Shown here in pieces: positions 33,001 to 46,689 of a stretch of DNA of 64,000 nucleotides (its first letter is position 1; every line of letters starts with the position of its first letter). This stretch comes from Adiantum capillus-veneris. Its lineage: Eukaryota > Streptophyta > Polypodiopsida > Polypodiales > Pteridaceae. The notes under the pieces are model-generated. The model had not been told where the DNA came from. It worked only from the letters and a program-made list of their open reading frames with translations, and did no database searches. The position numbers were made by a program, and so were the translations under genes. The stretch lies in contig CM043959.1 of the NCBI GenBank assembly GCA_014529385.2, positions 61,953,753 through 62,017,752 of the forward strand. The letters run 5' to 3'.

Positions 33001-36000
33001 CACCCCTCATCTACGACATATCGTGGGTTTAATGTTTTTCAATGGAGCTTAGCATCTTGGAGACATGGTGCACCTTGCTTCTCCTCATGTTTGAATGGAG
33101 CCTACCTTGGACAAATGGTGGAGCATCCTTCTCTCCATGTTTCAATGGACCCTAGCTTAGACAAGGGGTGGACCTTTGCTTCTCTCTATGTTTCAATAGA
33201 GTTAGCTTGGACAAGTGGTGGACCTTGGAACCAAACCCCCATGTAAAACCTATCATGGTCACTCCAAGTAGTAAGAAAGAATAACCTTTAAGATGTAGCC
33301 TTATAGGTTGGACAAGTGGTGGACCTTAACACCCACATATTCTTAATAAAAGTGGTGAATCTTGAGACCAAACCACTCAGGCTACTAGCAATAATAGCTT
33401 GGACAAGTGGTGGACCTTGAATGTAAACCCCTCATCTACGAAATATCGTGGGTTTAATGTATTTCGATGGAGCCTAGCATCTTGGAGACATGGTGCAGCT
33501 TGCTTCTCGTCATGTTTCAATGGAGCCTATCTTGGACAAATGGTGGAGCATCCTTCTCTCCATGTTTCAATGGACCCTAGCTTGGACAAGTGGTGGACCT
33601 TTGTTTCTCTCTATGTTTCAATAGAGTTAGCTTGGACAAGTGGTGGACCTTGGAACCAAACCCCCATGTAAAACCTATCATGGTCACTCCAAGTGGTAAT
33701 AAAGAATAACCTTAAAGATGTAGCCTTATAGGTTGGACAAGTGGTGGACCTTAACACGCGCATATTCTTAATATAATGACATAGAGTGGAAAAGTGGTGA
33801 ATCTTGAGACCAAACCACTCAGGCTACTAGCAATAATAGCTTGGACAAGTGGTGGACCTTGAATGTACACCCCTCATCTACGACATATCGTGGGTTTAAT
33901 GTTTTTCAATGGAGCTTAGCATCTTGGAGACATGGTGCACCTTGCTTCTCCTCATGTTTGAATGGAGCCTACCTTGGACAAATGGTGGAGCATCCTTCTC
34001 TCCATGTTTCAATGGACCCTAGCTTAGACAAGGGGTGGACCTTTGCTTCTCTCTATGTTTCAATAGAGTTAGCTTGGACAAGTGGTGGACCTTGGAACCA
34101 AACCCCCATGTAAAACCTATCATGGTCACTCCAAGTAGTAAGAAAGAATAACCTTTAAGATGTAGCCTTATAGGTTGGACAAGTGGTGGACCTTAACACC
34201 CACATATTCTTAATAAAAGTGGTGAATCTTGAGACCAAACCACTCAGGCTACTAGCAGTAATAGCTTGGACAAGTGGTGGACCTTGAATGTAAACCCCTC
34301 ATCTACGAAATATCGTGGGTTTAATGTATTTCGATGGAGCCTAGCATCTTGGAGACATGGTGCAGCTTGCTTCTCGTCATGTTTCAATGGAGCCTATCTT
34401 GGACAAATGGTGGAGCATCCTTCTCTCCATGTTTCAATGGACCCTAGCTTGGACAAGTGGTGGACCTTTGTTTCTCTCTATGTTTCAATAGAGTTAGCTT
34501 GGACAAGTGGTGGACCTTGGAACCAAACCCCCATGTAAAACCTATCATGGTCACTCCAAGTGGTAATAAAGAATAACCTTAAAGATGTAGCCTTATAGGT
34601 TGGACAAGTGGTGGACCTTAACACGCGCATATTCTTAATATAATGACATAGAGTGGAAAAGTGGTGAATCTTGAGACCAAACCACTCAGGCTACTAGCAA
34701 TAATAGCTTGGACAAGTGGTGGACCTTGAATGTACACCCCTCATCTACGACATATCGTGGGTTTAATGTTTTTCAATGGAGCTTAGCATCTTGGAGACAT
34801 GGTGCACCTTGCTTCTCCTCATGTTTGAATGGAGCCTACCTTGGACAAATGGTGGAGCATCCTTCTCTCCATGTTTCAATGGACCCTAGCTTAGACAAGG
34901 GGTGGACCTTTGCTTCTCTCTATGTTTCAATAGAGTTAGCTTGGACAAGTGGTGGACCTTGGAACCAAACCCCCATGTAAAACCTATCATGGTCACTCCA
35001 AGTAGTAAGAAAGAATAACCTTTAAGATGTAGCCTTATAGGTTGGACAAGTGGTGGACCTTAACACCCACATATTCTTAATAAAAGTGGTGAATCTTGAG
35101 ACCAAACCACTCAGGCTACTAGCAATAATAGCTTGGACAAGTGGTGGACCTTGAATGTAAACCCCTCATCTACGAAATATCGTGGGTTTAATGTATTTCG
35201 ATGGAGCCTAGCATCTTGGAGACATGGTGCAGCTTGCTTCTCGTCATGTTTCAATGGATCCTATCTTGGACAAATGGTGGAGCATCCTTCTCTCCATGTT
35301 TCAATGGACCCTAGCTTGGACAAGTGGTGGACCTTTGTTTCTCTCTATGTTTCAATAGAGTTAGCTTGGACAAGTGGTGGACCTTGGAACCAAACCCCCA
35401 TGTAAAACCTATCATGGTCACTCCAAGTGGTAATAAAGAATAACCTTTAAGATGTAGCCTTATAGGTTGGACAAGTGGTGGACCTTAACACGCGCATATT
35501 CTTAATATAATGACATAGAGTGGAAAAGTGGTGAATCTTGAGACCAAACCACTCAGGCTACTAGCAATAATAGCTTGGACAAGTGTGGACCTTGAATGTA
35601 AACCCCTCATCTACGACATATCGTGGGTTTAATGTTTTTCGATGGAGCCTAGCATCTTGGAGACATGGTGCACCTTGCTTCTCCTCATGTTTCAATGGAG
35701 CCAACTTGGACAAATGGTGGAGCATCCTTCTCTCCATGTTTCAATGGACCCTAGCTTAGACAAGGGGTGGACCTTTGCTTCTCTCTATGTTTCAATAGAG
35801 TTAGCTTGGACAAGTGGTGGACCTTGGAACCAAACCCCGATGTAAAACCTATCATGGTCACTCCAAGTAGTAAGAAAGAATAACCTTTAAGATGTAGCCT
35901 TATAGGTTGGACAAGTGGTGGACCTTAACACCCACATATTCTTAATAAAAGTGGTGAATCTTGAGACCAAACCACTCAGGCTACTAGCAATAATAGCTTG

Positions 36001-39000
36001 GACAAGTGGTGGACCTTGAATGTAAACCCCTCATCTACGAAATATCATGGGTTTAATGTATTTCGATGGAGCCTAGCATCTTGGAGACATGGTGCAGCTT
36101 GCTTCTCGTCATGTTTCAATGGAGCCTATCTTGGACAAATGGTGGAGCATCCTTCTCTCCATGTTTCAATGGACCCTAGCTTGGACAAGTGGTGGACCTT
36201 TGTTTCTCTCTATGTTTCAATAGAGTTAGCTTGGACAAGTGGTGGACCTTGGAACCAAACCCCCATGTAAAACCTATCATGGTCACTCCAAGTGGTAATA
36301 AAGAATAACCTTTAAGATGTAGCCTTATAGGTTGGACAAGTGGTGGACCTTAACATGCGCATATTCTTAATATAATGACATAGAGTGGAAAAATGGTGAA
36401 TCTTGAGACCAAACCACTCAGGCTACTACCAATAATAGCTTGGACAAGTGTTGGACCTTGAATGTAAACCCCTCATCTACGACATATCATGGGTTTAATG
36501 TTTTTCGATGGAGCCTAGCATCTTGGAGTCATGGTGCACCTTGATTCTCCTCATGTTTCAATGGAGCCTACCTTGGACAAATGGTGGAGCATCCTTCTCT
36601 CCATGTTTCAATGGACCCTAGCTTAGACAAGGGGTGGACCTTTGCTTCTCTCTATGTTTCAATAGAGTTAGCTTGGACAAGTGGTGGACCTTGGAACCAA
36701 ACCCCCATGTAAAACCTATCATGGTCACTCCAAGTAGTAAGAAAGAATAACCTTTAAGATGTAGCCTTATAGGTTGGACAAGTGGTGGACCTTAACACCC
36801 ACATATTCTTAATAAAAGTGGTGAATCTTGAGACCAAACCACTCAGGCTACTAGCAATAATAGCTAGGGATAACCATTAAGATATAGTCTTTCAAGGGGT
36901 GAGAAAGAATAACCATTAAGATATAGTCTTATAGGTTGGACAAGTGGTGGACCTTAACACCCAAATATTCTTAATATAATGATAGAGAGTGGAAAAGTGG
37001 TGAATCTTGAGAGCAAACCACTCATGCTACTAGCGATAATAGGTTGGACAAATTGTTGATCTTGAATGTAAACTCCCCATGTACAAAATAACGTGGGTTT
37101 AAGGTATTTCGATGGAGTCTAGAATCTTGGAGATATGGTGCAGCTTGCTTCTCTTCATGTTTCAATGGAGTCTATCTTGGACAAATGGTGGAGCATCCTT
37201 CTCTCCATGTTTCAATAGACCCTAGCTTAGACAAGTGGTGGACCTTTGCTTCTCTCTATGTTTGAATAGAGTTAGCTTGGACAAGTGGTGGACCTTGGAA
37301 CCAACCCCCCATGTAAAACCTTTCATGGTCACTCCAAGTGGTCAGAAAGAATAACCATTAAGATATAGTCTTATAGGTTGGACAAGTGGTGGACCTTAAT
37401 ACCCAAATATTCTTAATATAATAACACAGAGTGAAAAAGTGGTGAATCTTGAGACCAAACCCCTCATGCTACTAGCGTTAATAGGTTGGACAACTGGTGG
37501 ACCTTGAATGTAAACCTTCCATGTTTCAATAGAGTTAGCTTCGACAAATGGTGGAGCATCCTTCTCTCCATGTTTCAATGGAGCCTAGCTTGGACAAGTG
37601 GTGGACCTTTTGCTTCTCTCTATGAGAAGAATAAAGTTAGCTTGGATAAGTGGTGGACCTTGGAACTAAACCCCTATGTAAAACATATCATGGACATTTC
37701 AAGTGGTGAGAAAGAATACCCTTTAAGATATACGCTTATAGGTTGGACAAGTGGTCGACCTTAACACCTAGATCTTCTTTATATAATGACATAGAGTGGA
37801 AAAGTGGTGAATCTTGAGACCAAACCACTCATGCTACTAGGGATAATAGCTTGGAAAAGTGACTGACCTTGACGTTAAACCCCACATGTAAACAATATCG
37901 TGGGTTTAAGGTATTTCAATGGATGCTAGAATCTTGGAGACATGGTGCAACTTGCTTCTTTTCATGTTTCAATGAAGCCTATCTTCCACCAATGGGGGAT
38001 CATCCTTCTCTAAATGTCTCAGTGGAGCCTAGCTTGGACAAGTGGTGGACCTTTGCTTCTCTCTATGTTTCCATAGAGTTAGCTTGGACAAGTGGTGGAC
38101 CTTGAAACCAAACCCCCATGTAAAACATATCATGGTCATTCCAAGTGGTGAGAAATAATACCCTTTAAGATCTAGCCTTATAGGTTGGACAAGTGGTCGA
38201 CCTTAGAACCTAGATCTTCATAATATAACGACATAGAGTGGAAAAGTGGTAAATCTTGAGACCCAACCACTAGTGCTACTAGGGATAATAGCTTGGAAAA
38301 GTGACTGACCTTGACGTTAAACCCCACATGTAAACAATATCGTGGGTTTAAGGTATTTCAATGGATCCTAGAATCTTGGAGACATGGTGCAGATTGCTTC
38401 CCTTCATGTTTCAATGGAGCCTATCTTGGACAAATGGTGGAGCATCCTTCTCTCCATGCTTCAATGGAGCCTAGCTTGGACAAGTGGTGGACCTTTGCTT
38501 CTCTCTATGTTTCAATAGAGTTAGCTTGGACAAGTGGTGGGCCTTGGAACCAAACTCCCATGTAAAACCTATCTTGGTAACTCCAAGTGGTGAGAAAGAA
38601 TAAAGTTTAAGATATGGCCTTATAGGTTGGACAAGTGGTGGACCTTAGCACCCATATATTCTTAATAGAATGACATAGAGTGGAAAAATGGTGAATCTTG
38701 AGACCAAACCACTCATGCTACTAGAGATAATAGGTTGGACAAGTGGTGGACCTTGAATGTAAACCCCCCATGTACAAAATATCATGGGTTTGAGGTATTT
38801 CAATGGAGCCTAGCATCTTGGAGACATGGTGTAGCTTGCTTCTCTTCATGTTTCAATGGAGTGTATCTTGGACAAATGGTGGAGCATCCTTCTCTCCATG
38901 TTTCAATGGACCCTAGCTTGGACAAGTGGTGGACCTTTGATTCTCTCTATGTTTCAATAGAGTTAGCTTGGACAAGTGGTGGACCTTGAAACAAAACCCC

Positions 39001-40850
39001 CATGTAAAACCTATGCTGGTCACTCCAAGTGGTGAGAAAGAATAACCCTTAAGATATAGCCTTATAGGTTGGACAAGTGGTGGACCTTAACACCCAAATA
39101 TTCTTAATATAATGATAGAGTGAAAAAGTGGTGAATCTTGAGACCAAACCACTCATGCTACTAGCGTTAATAGGTTGGACAAGTGGTGGACCTTGAATGT
39201 AAACCCCCCATGTTTCAATAGAGTTAGCTTCGACAAATGGTAGAGGATCCTTCTCTCCATGTTTCAATGGAGCCTAGCTTGGACAAGTGGTGGACCTTTG
39301 TTTCTCTCTATGTTTCAATAGAGTTAGCTTGGAGAGGTGGTGGACCTTGGAGCCAAACCCCCATGTAAAACATATCATGGACATTTCAAGTGGTGAGAAA
39401 GAATACCCTTTAAGATATACCCTTATAGGTTGGACAAGTGGTCGACCTTAACACCCAGATCTTCTTAACGTAATGACATAGAGTGGAAAAGTGGTGAATC
39501 TTCAGACCAAACCACTCATGCTACTAGAGATAATAGGTTGGACAAGTGGTGGACCTTGAATGTAAACTCCCCATGTACAAAATATCATGGGTTTAAGGTA
39601 TTTCAATGGATCTTAGCATCTTGGAGACATGGTGCAGCTTGCTTCTCTTCATGTTTCAATGGAGCCTATCTTGGACAAATGGTGGAGCATCCTTCTCTCC
39701 ATGTTTCAATGGACCCTAGCTTAGACAAGTGGTGGACCTTTGCTTCTCTCTATGTTTCAATAGAGTTAGCTTGGACAAGTGGTGGAACTTGGAACCAAAC
39801 CCCCATGTAAAACCTATCATGGTCATTCCAAGTGGTGAGAAAGAATACCCTTTAAGATATAGCCTTATAGGTTGGACAAGTGGTGGACCTTAACACCCAG
39901 ATCTTCTTAATATAATGACATAGAGTAGAAAAGTGGTGAATCTTGACATCAAACCACTCATGCTACTAGTGATAATAGGTTGGACAAGTGGTGGACCTTG
40001 AATGTAAACCCCCCATGTACGAAATATCATGGGTTTAAGATATTTCAATGGAGCCTAGCATTTTGGAGACATGGTGCAGCTTGCTTCTCTTCATGTTTCA
40101 ATCAAACCTGGCTTGGACAAATGGTGGAGCATCCTTCTCTCCATGTTTCAATGGAGCCTAGCTTGGACAAGTGGTGGACCTTTGATTCTCTCTATGTTTC
40201 AATAGAGTTAGCTTGGACAAGTGGTGGACCTTGGAACCGTACCCCTATGTAAAACCCATCATGTGCATTCCAAGTGGTGGTAAATAATACCATTTAAGAT
40301 ATAGCCTTATAGGTTGGACAAGTGGTGGACCTTAACACCCAGATCTTCTTAATATAATGACATAGAGTGGAAAAGTGGTGAATCTTGAGACCAAACCACT
40401 CATGCTACTAGGGATAATAGGTTGGACAAGTGGTGGACCTTGAATTTAAACCCCACATATACAAAATATCATGGGTTTAAGGTATTTCAATGGAGCCTAG
40501 CATCTCAAAGACATGGTGCATCTTGTTTCTCTTCATGTTTCAATGGAGCCTATTTTGGACAAATGGTGGAGCATCCTTCTCTCCATGTTTCAATGGACCC
40601 TAGATTGGACAAGTGGTGGACCTTTGCTTCTCTCTATGTTTCAATATAGTTAGCCTATATTAGACAATTAGTAGACCTCCAATCTCTCCATGTTGTCTAG
40701 AGCTAAGCTTGGACAAGTGGTGGACCTTACTTCTCCCTTCCCTTAGTTTACTAGCTTAAATGATCACTATGTATACTTGCTTAGATCTAGCTTGAACAAG
40801 TGGTGGAACTTGTATTCACACAAACTTAATCCATTACAAAAAAGTATATG
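30020..40850 (+). repeat. Main motif array, about 10.8 kb
   Basis: Continuous tandem array of monomers built on TTGGACAAGTGGTGGACCTT, all pointing right. Each larger unit of about 440 bp holds five good copies of the core (followed by GAATGT, AGCATC-type, TGCTTC, GGAACC and AACACC) plus one weak copy (GGAAAAGTGGTGAATCTTG). Units are uniform from about 30.3 to 36.4 kb and more diverged from 36.9 to 40.8 kb. The repeated short frames translate to Trp-rich peptides in two frames at once; I do not regard them as genes. Confidence 0.93.
30356..36440 (+). repeat. Higher-order repeat of alternating 442- and 425-bp units
   Basis: Equivalent points are at 30356, 30798, 31223, 31665, 32107, 32532, 32974, 33399, 33841, 34266, 34708, 35133, 35575, 35998 and 36440. 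The 425-bp form lacks 17 bp in the segment after ATATTCTTAATA. From 32532 on the two forms alternate strictly, giving an 867-bp dimer repeated in tandem almost without change. Confidence 0.92.
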
Positions 40851-40867
40851 TTAAAATAACATTTGGT

Positions 40868-40881
40868 TTTTTTTGTTTCAG
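40868..40881 (+). promoter_or_regulatory. Splice acceptor before the ParB-like gene start
   Basis: A T-rich tract ending TTTGTTTCAG, five bases ahead of the ATG at 40887. The gene therefore likely has an untranslated first exon upstream, as the DUF7869 gene does. Confidence 0.6.
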
Positions 40882-40886
40882 GAAAG

Positions 40887-42074
40887 ATGGCTCCAAAAAA
40901 ACAGGTTGCAAGGGTTGCTGTCTCAGTTGACTATACTTGCAATGATCTTAGGAAATGGTATTTGGACATACATGGTATAGAGGGTGCACAATTTCATAAG
41001 GTGCATCTATTTATTGCCAAAAAGGATAATGACAGCTTGTTTGAAGATGTTGGACAAGTTGTGGAAGCATCTGTCTCTGTAGTTGATAGTCATCCAGAGG
41101 TGGAATGCATTGACATTCTAGTTCCAATGAATCTAGAATTTCAACTATCTCCAGGAGCATATGCATTGGAGCGCATGTCTAGAAACAAAGAAGAGACAAT
41201 GTTTTCTCGAGGATGGAAGTTTGCAGAATCAAATCCAAATATCACAGCAGATCAACTTCAAAGCTCCATCATTGCCACACTACAACGAAAAAAGGTGAAA
41301 GCTTCACGACCACCATCCACAAAGAAGCAAGCAAAAGTGCAGAAAGTAGAAGCTAAGCGAACTAGCTCCATTTTGGATGTAGACAAGGCATCTTTGGCAT
41401 CCTCATCAACAGAGGGTTCAATGTCAAAGATGAGAATTGTGGATCCAGATGTTTTAGAAGCTGAGGCCATGAAAGGACAAGAAAAAGATACAGGTGGAAT
41501 GAATAAGTACATAAATTATTTTCCTTTCCAATATAGGGAATTTGATATCCCTATTCAAAATTGTTGGCTTGCTCCTGATCACTATAATGCACGTATTATG
41601 GATAAAAAACACGCTGAAAGTGTGTTATTTGGATTTTCACGGAGTACGACCAAGCCTGCAGCATGTGCATATTTGATGCCTGTTCGAAATGCAAAATCAA
41701 AGAAGGGGACTCCTTTGGCAGTAGAAGAGGTAGAGGAGCAAAAAATTAAAGATTATCATTATTGGATTCTTGATGGGCAGCATTCAATCTATGCTGCAAA
41801 AGTTTTGCTTCACAATGAACAAAACAACAAAGAGATCTTTGAAAGACTGATTAGCGTGTATAAATTTAGAAAGGCTCGCATTGTTGTGAATGCTCCTCCA
41901 TTTGTTGCAACTGCTATATCTGCCATTGCAAATGAGGAGGCTCAGGCATTGTATGTCAAGCAACCTTACAGCCAAATATTGAGACATTTACGGAGTCAAT
42001 GGATCTTCGCAGGACGACCACCAAAGGCAGCAAGTGGAATTGCAGAGGGACATGCATCTCGTGCCGGATGGGAT
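40887..42074 (+). CDS. ParB/DGQHR-like gene, coding exon 1
   Basis: 396 codons from ATG (MAPKKQ) to a GTAAGT donor at 42075. Residues 1-125 are unassigned. Residues 135-200 are basic and Ser-rich, probably disordered. Residues about 212-345 resemble the ParB/sulfiredoxin-like nuclease fold: FDIPIQNCWLAPDHYNARI (Asn-Ala-Arg at 234-236), then YHYWILDGQHSIYAAKVL with a DGQH core at 296-299, as in DGQHR-type ParB-like proteins. Such folds bind nucleotides and can bind or cut DNA; the actual role here is unknown. The exon joins in phase 0 to 42159 across an 84-bp intron. It lies inside the giant element, between motif arrays of the same orientation. Confidence 0.75.
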
Positions 42075-42158
42075 GTAAGTTATTTTCTTTGTCTTTTTGA
42101 TAGTGTTTAATTAACAAATCTTGCTCAATAGTTTAATTATTTCTCTATTTCTTTTCAG

Positions 42159-43539
42159 GGTTTTCTTCGATTGGCAAGAATGAGTGCAGCAGCAAGTTGG
42201 ATTGCTAAACAGGCACACATGGTCACCTACTCTGATTTAGTTTATGATTGCTGGATAGAAATCATTGAAAATCTAGAAGAGGAGAATAAGAAACCCCCAA
42301 CAACTGTATTTAGATATCTTTGTGGCCTTGAGGAATCAGAGGTAAAGACTATTCAAGAAGAGATTAGAGATGAGAAGATTTTACTGTCAAAGAGTGCAAA
42401 GGATGGTGATGCAACTGACATGTATGATCGAATCAAGCAGTTGAAGCAAGACAAATTGATTCAAGATGCACTTCTTGAAGGCTTCAACAATTTGAATGAG
42501 TCTTCACCATGTAAAGACTGGGAGGAGGTGGTCAAAATGTATAACATCAATGATGTTGTTTATAAAACAATTTTAATGCTATGCGAGGAATGGATCAGAT
42601 CTAGTTTGACGCGTGGAACAAAGAAAATGGCTTTTCCAGATGGAGCAATAAAATACATGCAATGGGCAATTCACCTTCAAAAGGAGAAAACTGAGCCTAG
42701 AGATTTGCCATGGTCAATCTATGTGGTGAGCCTACAAATGGAAGGCAATCTCTACTTGATGCGCCACTTCAATAATAAAGTGCCTATTGGCTTATGTGTT
42801 TTAGATATGACAAAAAACGTTGGAGGCAATTTGAAGTGGAGTGAGGAGACATTTAACAATGCTTTGGATGGGATCTTGGCTATTGCTGGAGGGTCAACAG
42901 ATCCTGGATTTGTCTTTCTTGCATTTGTGGATTTCACTAACTTCACAAAATTGCAATGTGCCTTTCACGCCATGGGAGATAATTTGAGCTACCATTGTTG
43001 TGGTGCATTGCATCACTTTCCATCAGCTCCTTGCAAAGGAGCAATTCAATTCCTAACAGTTATTGCCTTCTTGGGACAAGGCAATGCATTTGAAGACCTG
43101 AGAAGAAGATCAGAGGAACATCCCATGCCAATTGATTGTTCTCTTCTTCAAGTAGCAGATAACGATATGTCAGATTTGCAATATTTGGAGGCCAAAAAAA
43201 GAGCTTTGGTCAAGCACTACATTCGTACATATTGTTTTGAAGACCGCAAGCTTGTTGATGTTTTTGGTGATGGCTCCTTGGTTGCACAAGAAGGAATACA
43301 ACAGAAAAAAGAAGTCATCTGCTTAATTGATAGTGTGGAGGAGGCAAAAAGCATGGAGACCATGCTGCTAGACTTTGTTAAGTCTCATGAAGATATAGAA
43401 AAATGGGCTGGACTTCAACAATCCACTTCGCAATCAGGCGACATTGTGCCTGTTACAGAGGAGTGCTCTCCACAAAGAGAAGAAGAACAACAACAACACC
43501 ATCCTGTGTCAATGGAGGACTTTTTGGAAATGGAGACAC
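42159..43539 (+). CDS. ParB/DGQHR-like gene, coding exon 2
   Basis: Begins after TTTCTTTTCAG and continues the frame with GFLRLARMSAAASWIAKQ. It adds 460 codons and ends one base into a codon at a GTATGT donor (43540). Reading on without splicing gives a stop at 43548-43550. The part around ENLEEENKKPP to KQDKLIQDALLEGF is helical. A conserved-looking globular part follows (WSIYVVSLQMEGNLYLMRHF, then HAMGDNLSYHCCGALHHFPSAPC), which I cannot assign to a family. The C-terminal tail is Gln/Glu-rich (EEEQQQHH), a typical linker before another domain. Phase-1 acceptors at 46133, 47332 and 53681 are all compatible with this donor. Confidence 0.75.
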
Positions 43540-46132
43540 GTATGTTTTGAGTTTCTTGTGCATGTTAGTGTTTCTTGTTACTGATTTGATACTCTTAATG
43601 TTAGATTTTGCTTTATATAGTATTGATTGAGCTTGTATTTTTTATCTCAAGCATTCAAGGTTTGAATGTAAATAGTAAATTACTTGAGTTTTTGAATGGT
43701 GGATCTGTAGACTAAAACTAAAACATTTAATACTCACAAAGACTTAATTACTTAAGAGCTTGAACTCAATAAGTTTTGGACCTTTTATCAATACCCCCTT
43801 GATATGATACATTAGATCGTAGCATGGTTAAATGGTGATGCTTCATAAATTGAACCTAGCTTAGACAGGTGCTGGAGCCTAAATTTAAACTAACCTTGCT
43901 AGAAGGGAGCTTATGTTTGGACTTTGAGAAATAGCATAAGTAATCAATTAGAGCATAGATTAGACATGTGGTGGTGGCCGGCCTTAGAGACCAAAATCTT
44001 AATGAGCTTGGAAAGGTATTTAAGTACTGCAATTTACTTAGTTTTAGTACTCATTAAATGCATAGCTTGACAAAAGGTGGACCTTACATGGATCCTAATT
44101 TCAAGAGGTGTGGTAGACCTTCAAAACAAGCTCATATAGCTTGGACATGTGGTAGACCTTGCATGAAGACTAGTTTAGACAAGTGTGGTACACCTTGTAA
44201 CCAACACCCATTTGTTATATTAGCTTGGACAAGTGGTGGACCTTGCTTTTATGTTTCAATGGAGCATATTTTGGACAGGTGGTAGACCTTGTTTCTCTCC
44301 ATGCTTCAATGGAGAGAAACTTTAGCTTGGACAAGTGGTGGACCTTGTTTTTATGTTTTAAAGGAGCATATTTCGGACAAGTGGTAGACATAGTTTCTCT
44401 CCATGGTTCAATGGAACCCACCTCAGACAAGTGAAGTACCTTGAAACCAAACCCCCATAATACAACCTACTAAATAGGTTGGAAAATTGGTGGATATGAA
44501 ACCATCCATGATAGAGCATAGTATAGGTGAAAACGTAGTGGTCCTTATATCAATTACCCATGCATAGCTTGGACAAGTGGTGGACCTTGATTCTCTCTAT
44601 GTTTCAATGGATCCTATCTTGGACTAGAGATATATCTTACTTAGTTCCATGCTTCAATGGATTGTAGCTTGGATAAGGAGTGGAACTTCAAACAAAACTC
44701 CACAGCATAGCATATATTAACAATTCATGGGTTTTATAGAGATTGTCCTGCCTATTTTGGAGAGTTGGTACACCTTTATTCTCCATTCTTCAATGGATCT
44801 GAGGTTGGACAAGCGGAGCTGGAGAAGTGGTCAACCTTAAAATGAAACCTCCCATGCTACAACCCATCATAGATCGTATATGTAGTGGACCTTGAAACTC
44901 TTTTATGTCCCTAGCTTAGAGAAGCATTGCACTCTTGATTATCTCCATACATGAAGGCAAGGTTGGACAAGTGGTGGACCTTCAAACCAGAATCTCTATG
45001 CAATAATAGGCAAGTGGTGGAGCTTGTTTTCTCCTGTTCCAATGGAGCCTAGCTTAGACAAACAATGGAGCTTGCTTCTCTCCATGTTTCAATGGATCCT
45101 AGCTTAGAAAAGTGGTGGAGCTTTGCTTCTCTCCATGTTCCAATGGACCATAGCTTAGACAAGTGGTAGACCTTGAAAAACACCCCTCGTATACAACATA
45201 TTATGGGGTTTTCATGTTTCAATGGCTCCTAGCTTGGACAAATGGTAGAGCTTGCTTCTCTTTATGTTTCAATGGATCCAATCTTAGCCAAGGGGTGGAC
45301 CTTGAAACAAGAATCCCCCCCCCCCATGTACAACGTATTATGGGTTTTGAAAGCACTGGGAGAAAATAATAGCTTTGATAAGTGGTGGACCTTGCTTCTC
45401 TCCATGCTTCAATGGAGCCGAGGTTGGACACATGTTGGAGAGAAGATGGTTGCCCATGAAATAAGACCATGCATGCTATAATCAATCATATGTTGTACAC
45501 ATGGTGGACCTTGCAATTGTTTTATATGCCTAACTTGGACAAGTGGAGGACCCTTGATTACCTCCAGATATCAACAACAAGCCAAGTTTGGACAAGTGTA
45601 GTACCACCAAACCAGAATCTATATGCTACAATAGAGTATAGGTAGGACACGCGATGAACCTTGATATCAAACCATCCATGCTACTAGAGATGATAGGTTT
45701 CACATGTGGTGGAACCTTGTATCAATGTTCTATGTGTAGTTTTTGACTAGTGATAGACCTTGAAACTAATCCCTCTAGGCTACAAGAAAAAAGAGATGGA
45801 TGAGGAGGCTAGACTACTTTTGTTGCATCAATGCATCCCATGTTACCACATATACTATAGGGTTCTTGGATAAGTGTTGGATCTTGTGTCAATGCTCCAT
45901 GTCTAGCTTGGACAAGTGGTGGACCTTGGTTCTCTCTATGCTTCAAATGGGCAATAGATTGGAGACACAGTGGCCTTTTTTTTCCAATGATTTTATTTTT
46001 TGGAAACCTTGGAGGCACCATGTAAGAGGCACTCTAAGTCTTCCATACAATGGACCTATTGGACTATAAAATAATGATATCTTTCTTTGATATTGTCATT
46101 ATTTTATGCATAATATTTTCTTCTTTTTGCAG
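43540..46132 (+). other. Intron with diverged motif copies
   Basis: GT-AG borders (GTATGT; TTCTTTTTGCAG). Contains many diverged plus-oriented copies of the core motif, for example near 44226, 44329, 44573, 44965 and 45908, and no coding region. Confidence 0.7.
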
Positions 46133-46689
46133 ACACAAAGGAGTTAAGTGATATAAAAACTAGATGTATTTCACACTATGATTGGCATGAAGATCCTTTT
46201 GGGACACCAACTTTTCCTATTCCCAAAGATGTAATTTTCCATATTAACGGTGTGGATTTTGAAGTGCGACTTTCATGTATTGAAGGAGCTGGTTATGGGC
46301 TATTTGTGCATACTACCCTGGAAAGTGGTTTGACTATTCTAAACTATGGAGGGCATAAGTATAGATTTCAAGACTGGAAAAAGATATGCAAAATATTTCC
46401 AAGAGCTTATAAATATTCTCTTCTAGAGGATCCAAACATAGAAGAAGAGGAAGATCAATCATACATTATTGGTTGTGTAGAAGAAGGAAACGTGTCGGGC
46501 TATATAAATAGTTCTCACAGTACAAATGTCTGTCCCAACGTACGCTATACATTTGATCCAAATTTGCCACCTTGGCATAAATGCACCTCTTCACACATCA
46601 AGTCAGAAGAATATGGCCATGTATGCATTGAGACTATTTGTCAAGTTGAAGCAGGAGAAGAGTTGTTTGCTGACTATAACTTTACTTGA
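46133..46689 (+). CDS. SET-domain terminal exon
   Basis: Codes for 184 residues after a split codon and ends at TGA 46687-46689. The SET domain (lysine methyltransferase fold) is clear: GAGYGLFVHTTLESG (cofactor-binding G-x-G), GYINSSHSTNVCPNVRY in the place of the RFxNHSCxPN motif, and AGEELFADYNF with the Tyr of the GEELxxDY motif. There is no Cys-rich pre- or post-SET region. The exon has no methionine at all, so it must be translated from an upstream exon. The phase fits the donor at 43540, giving a product of about 1041 residues with the ParB-like part. Histone or other protein methylation is the family role; the target is unknown. The NHS core is altered to NSSHS, which may affect activity. 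Confidence 0.8.

Noticed and set aside
32532-36270. Series of identical 90-residue open frames (Trp-rich peptides)
   Set aside because: They recur with the DNA repeat, begin at a TTG inside the motif, and the motif is open in more than one frame (DKWWT and WTSGGP). No codon-level constraint is visible. They are by-products of the satellite.
30020-40850. CRISPR-like array
   Set aside because: Repeat-spacer spacing looks superficially similar, but the spacers are themselves repeated, the array is in a plant genome and no cas genes exist.
41258-41512. Minus-strand frame inside ParB-like exon 1
   Set aside because: Shadow of the plus-strand coding exon, which has domain evidence and matching splice sites.
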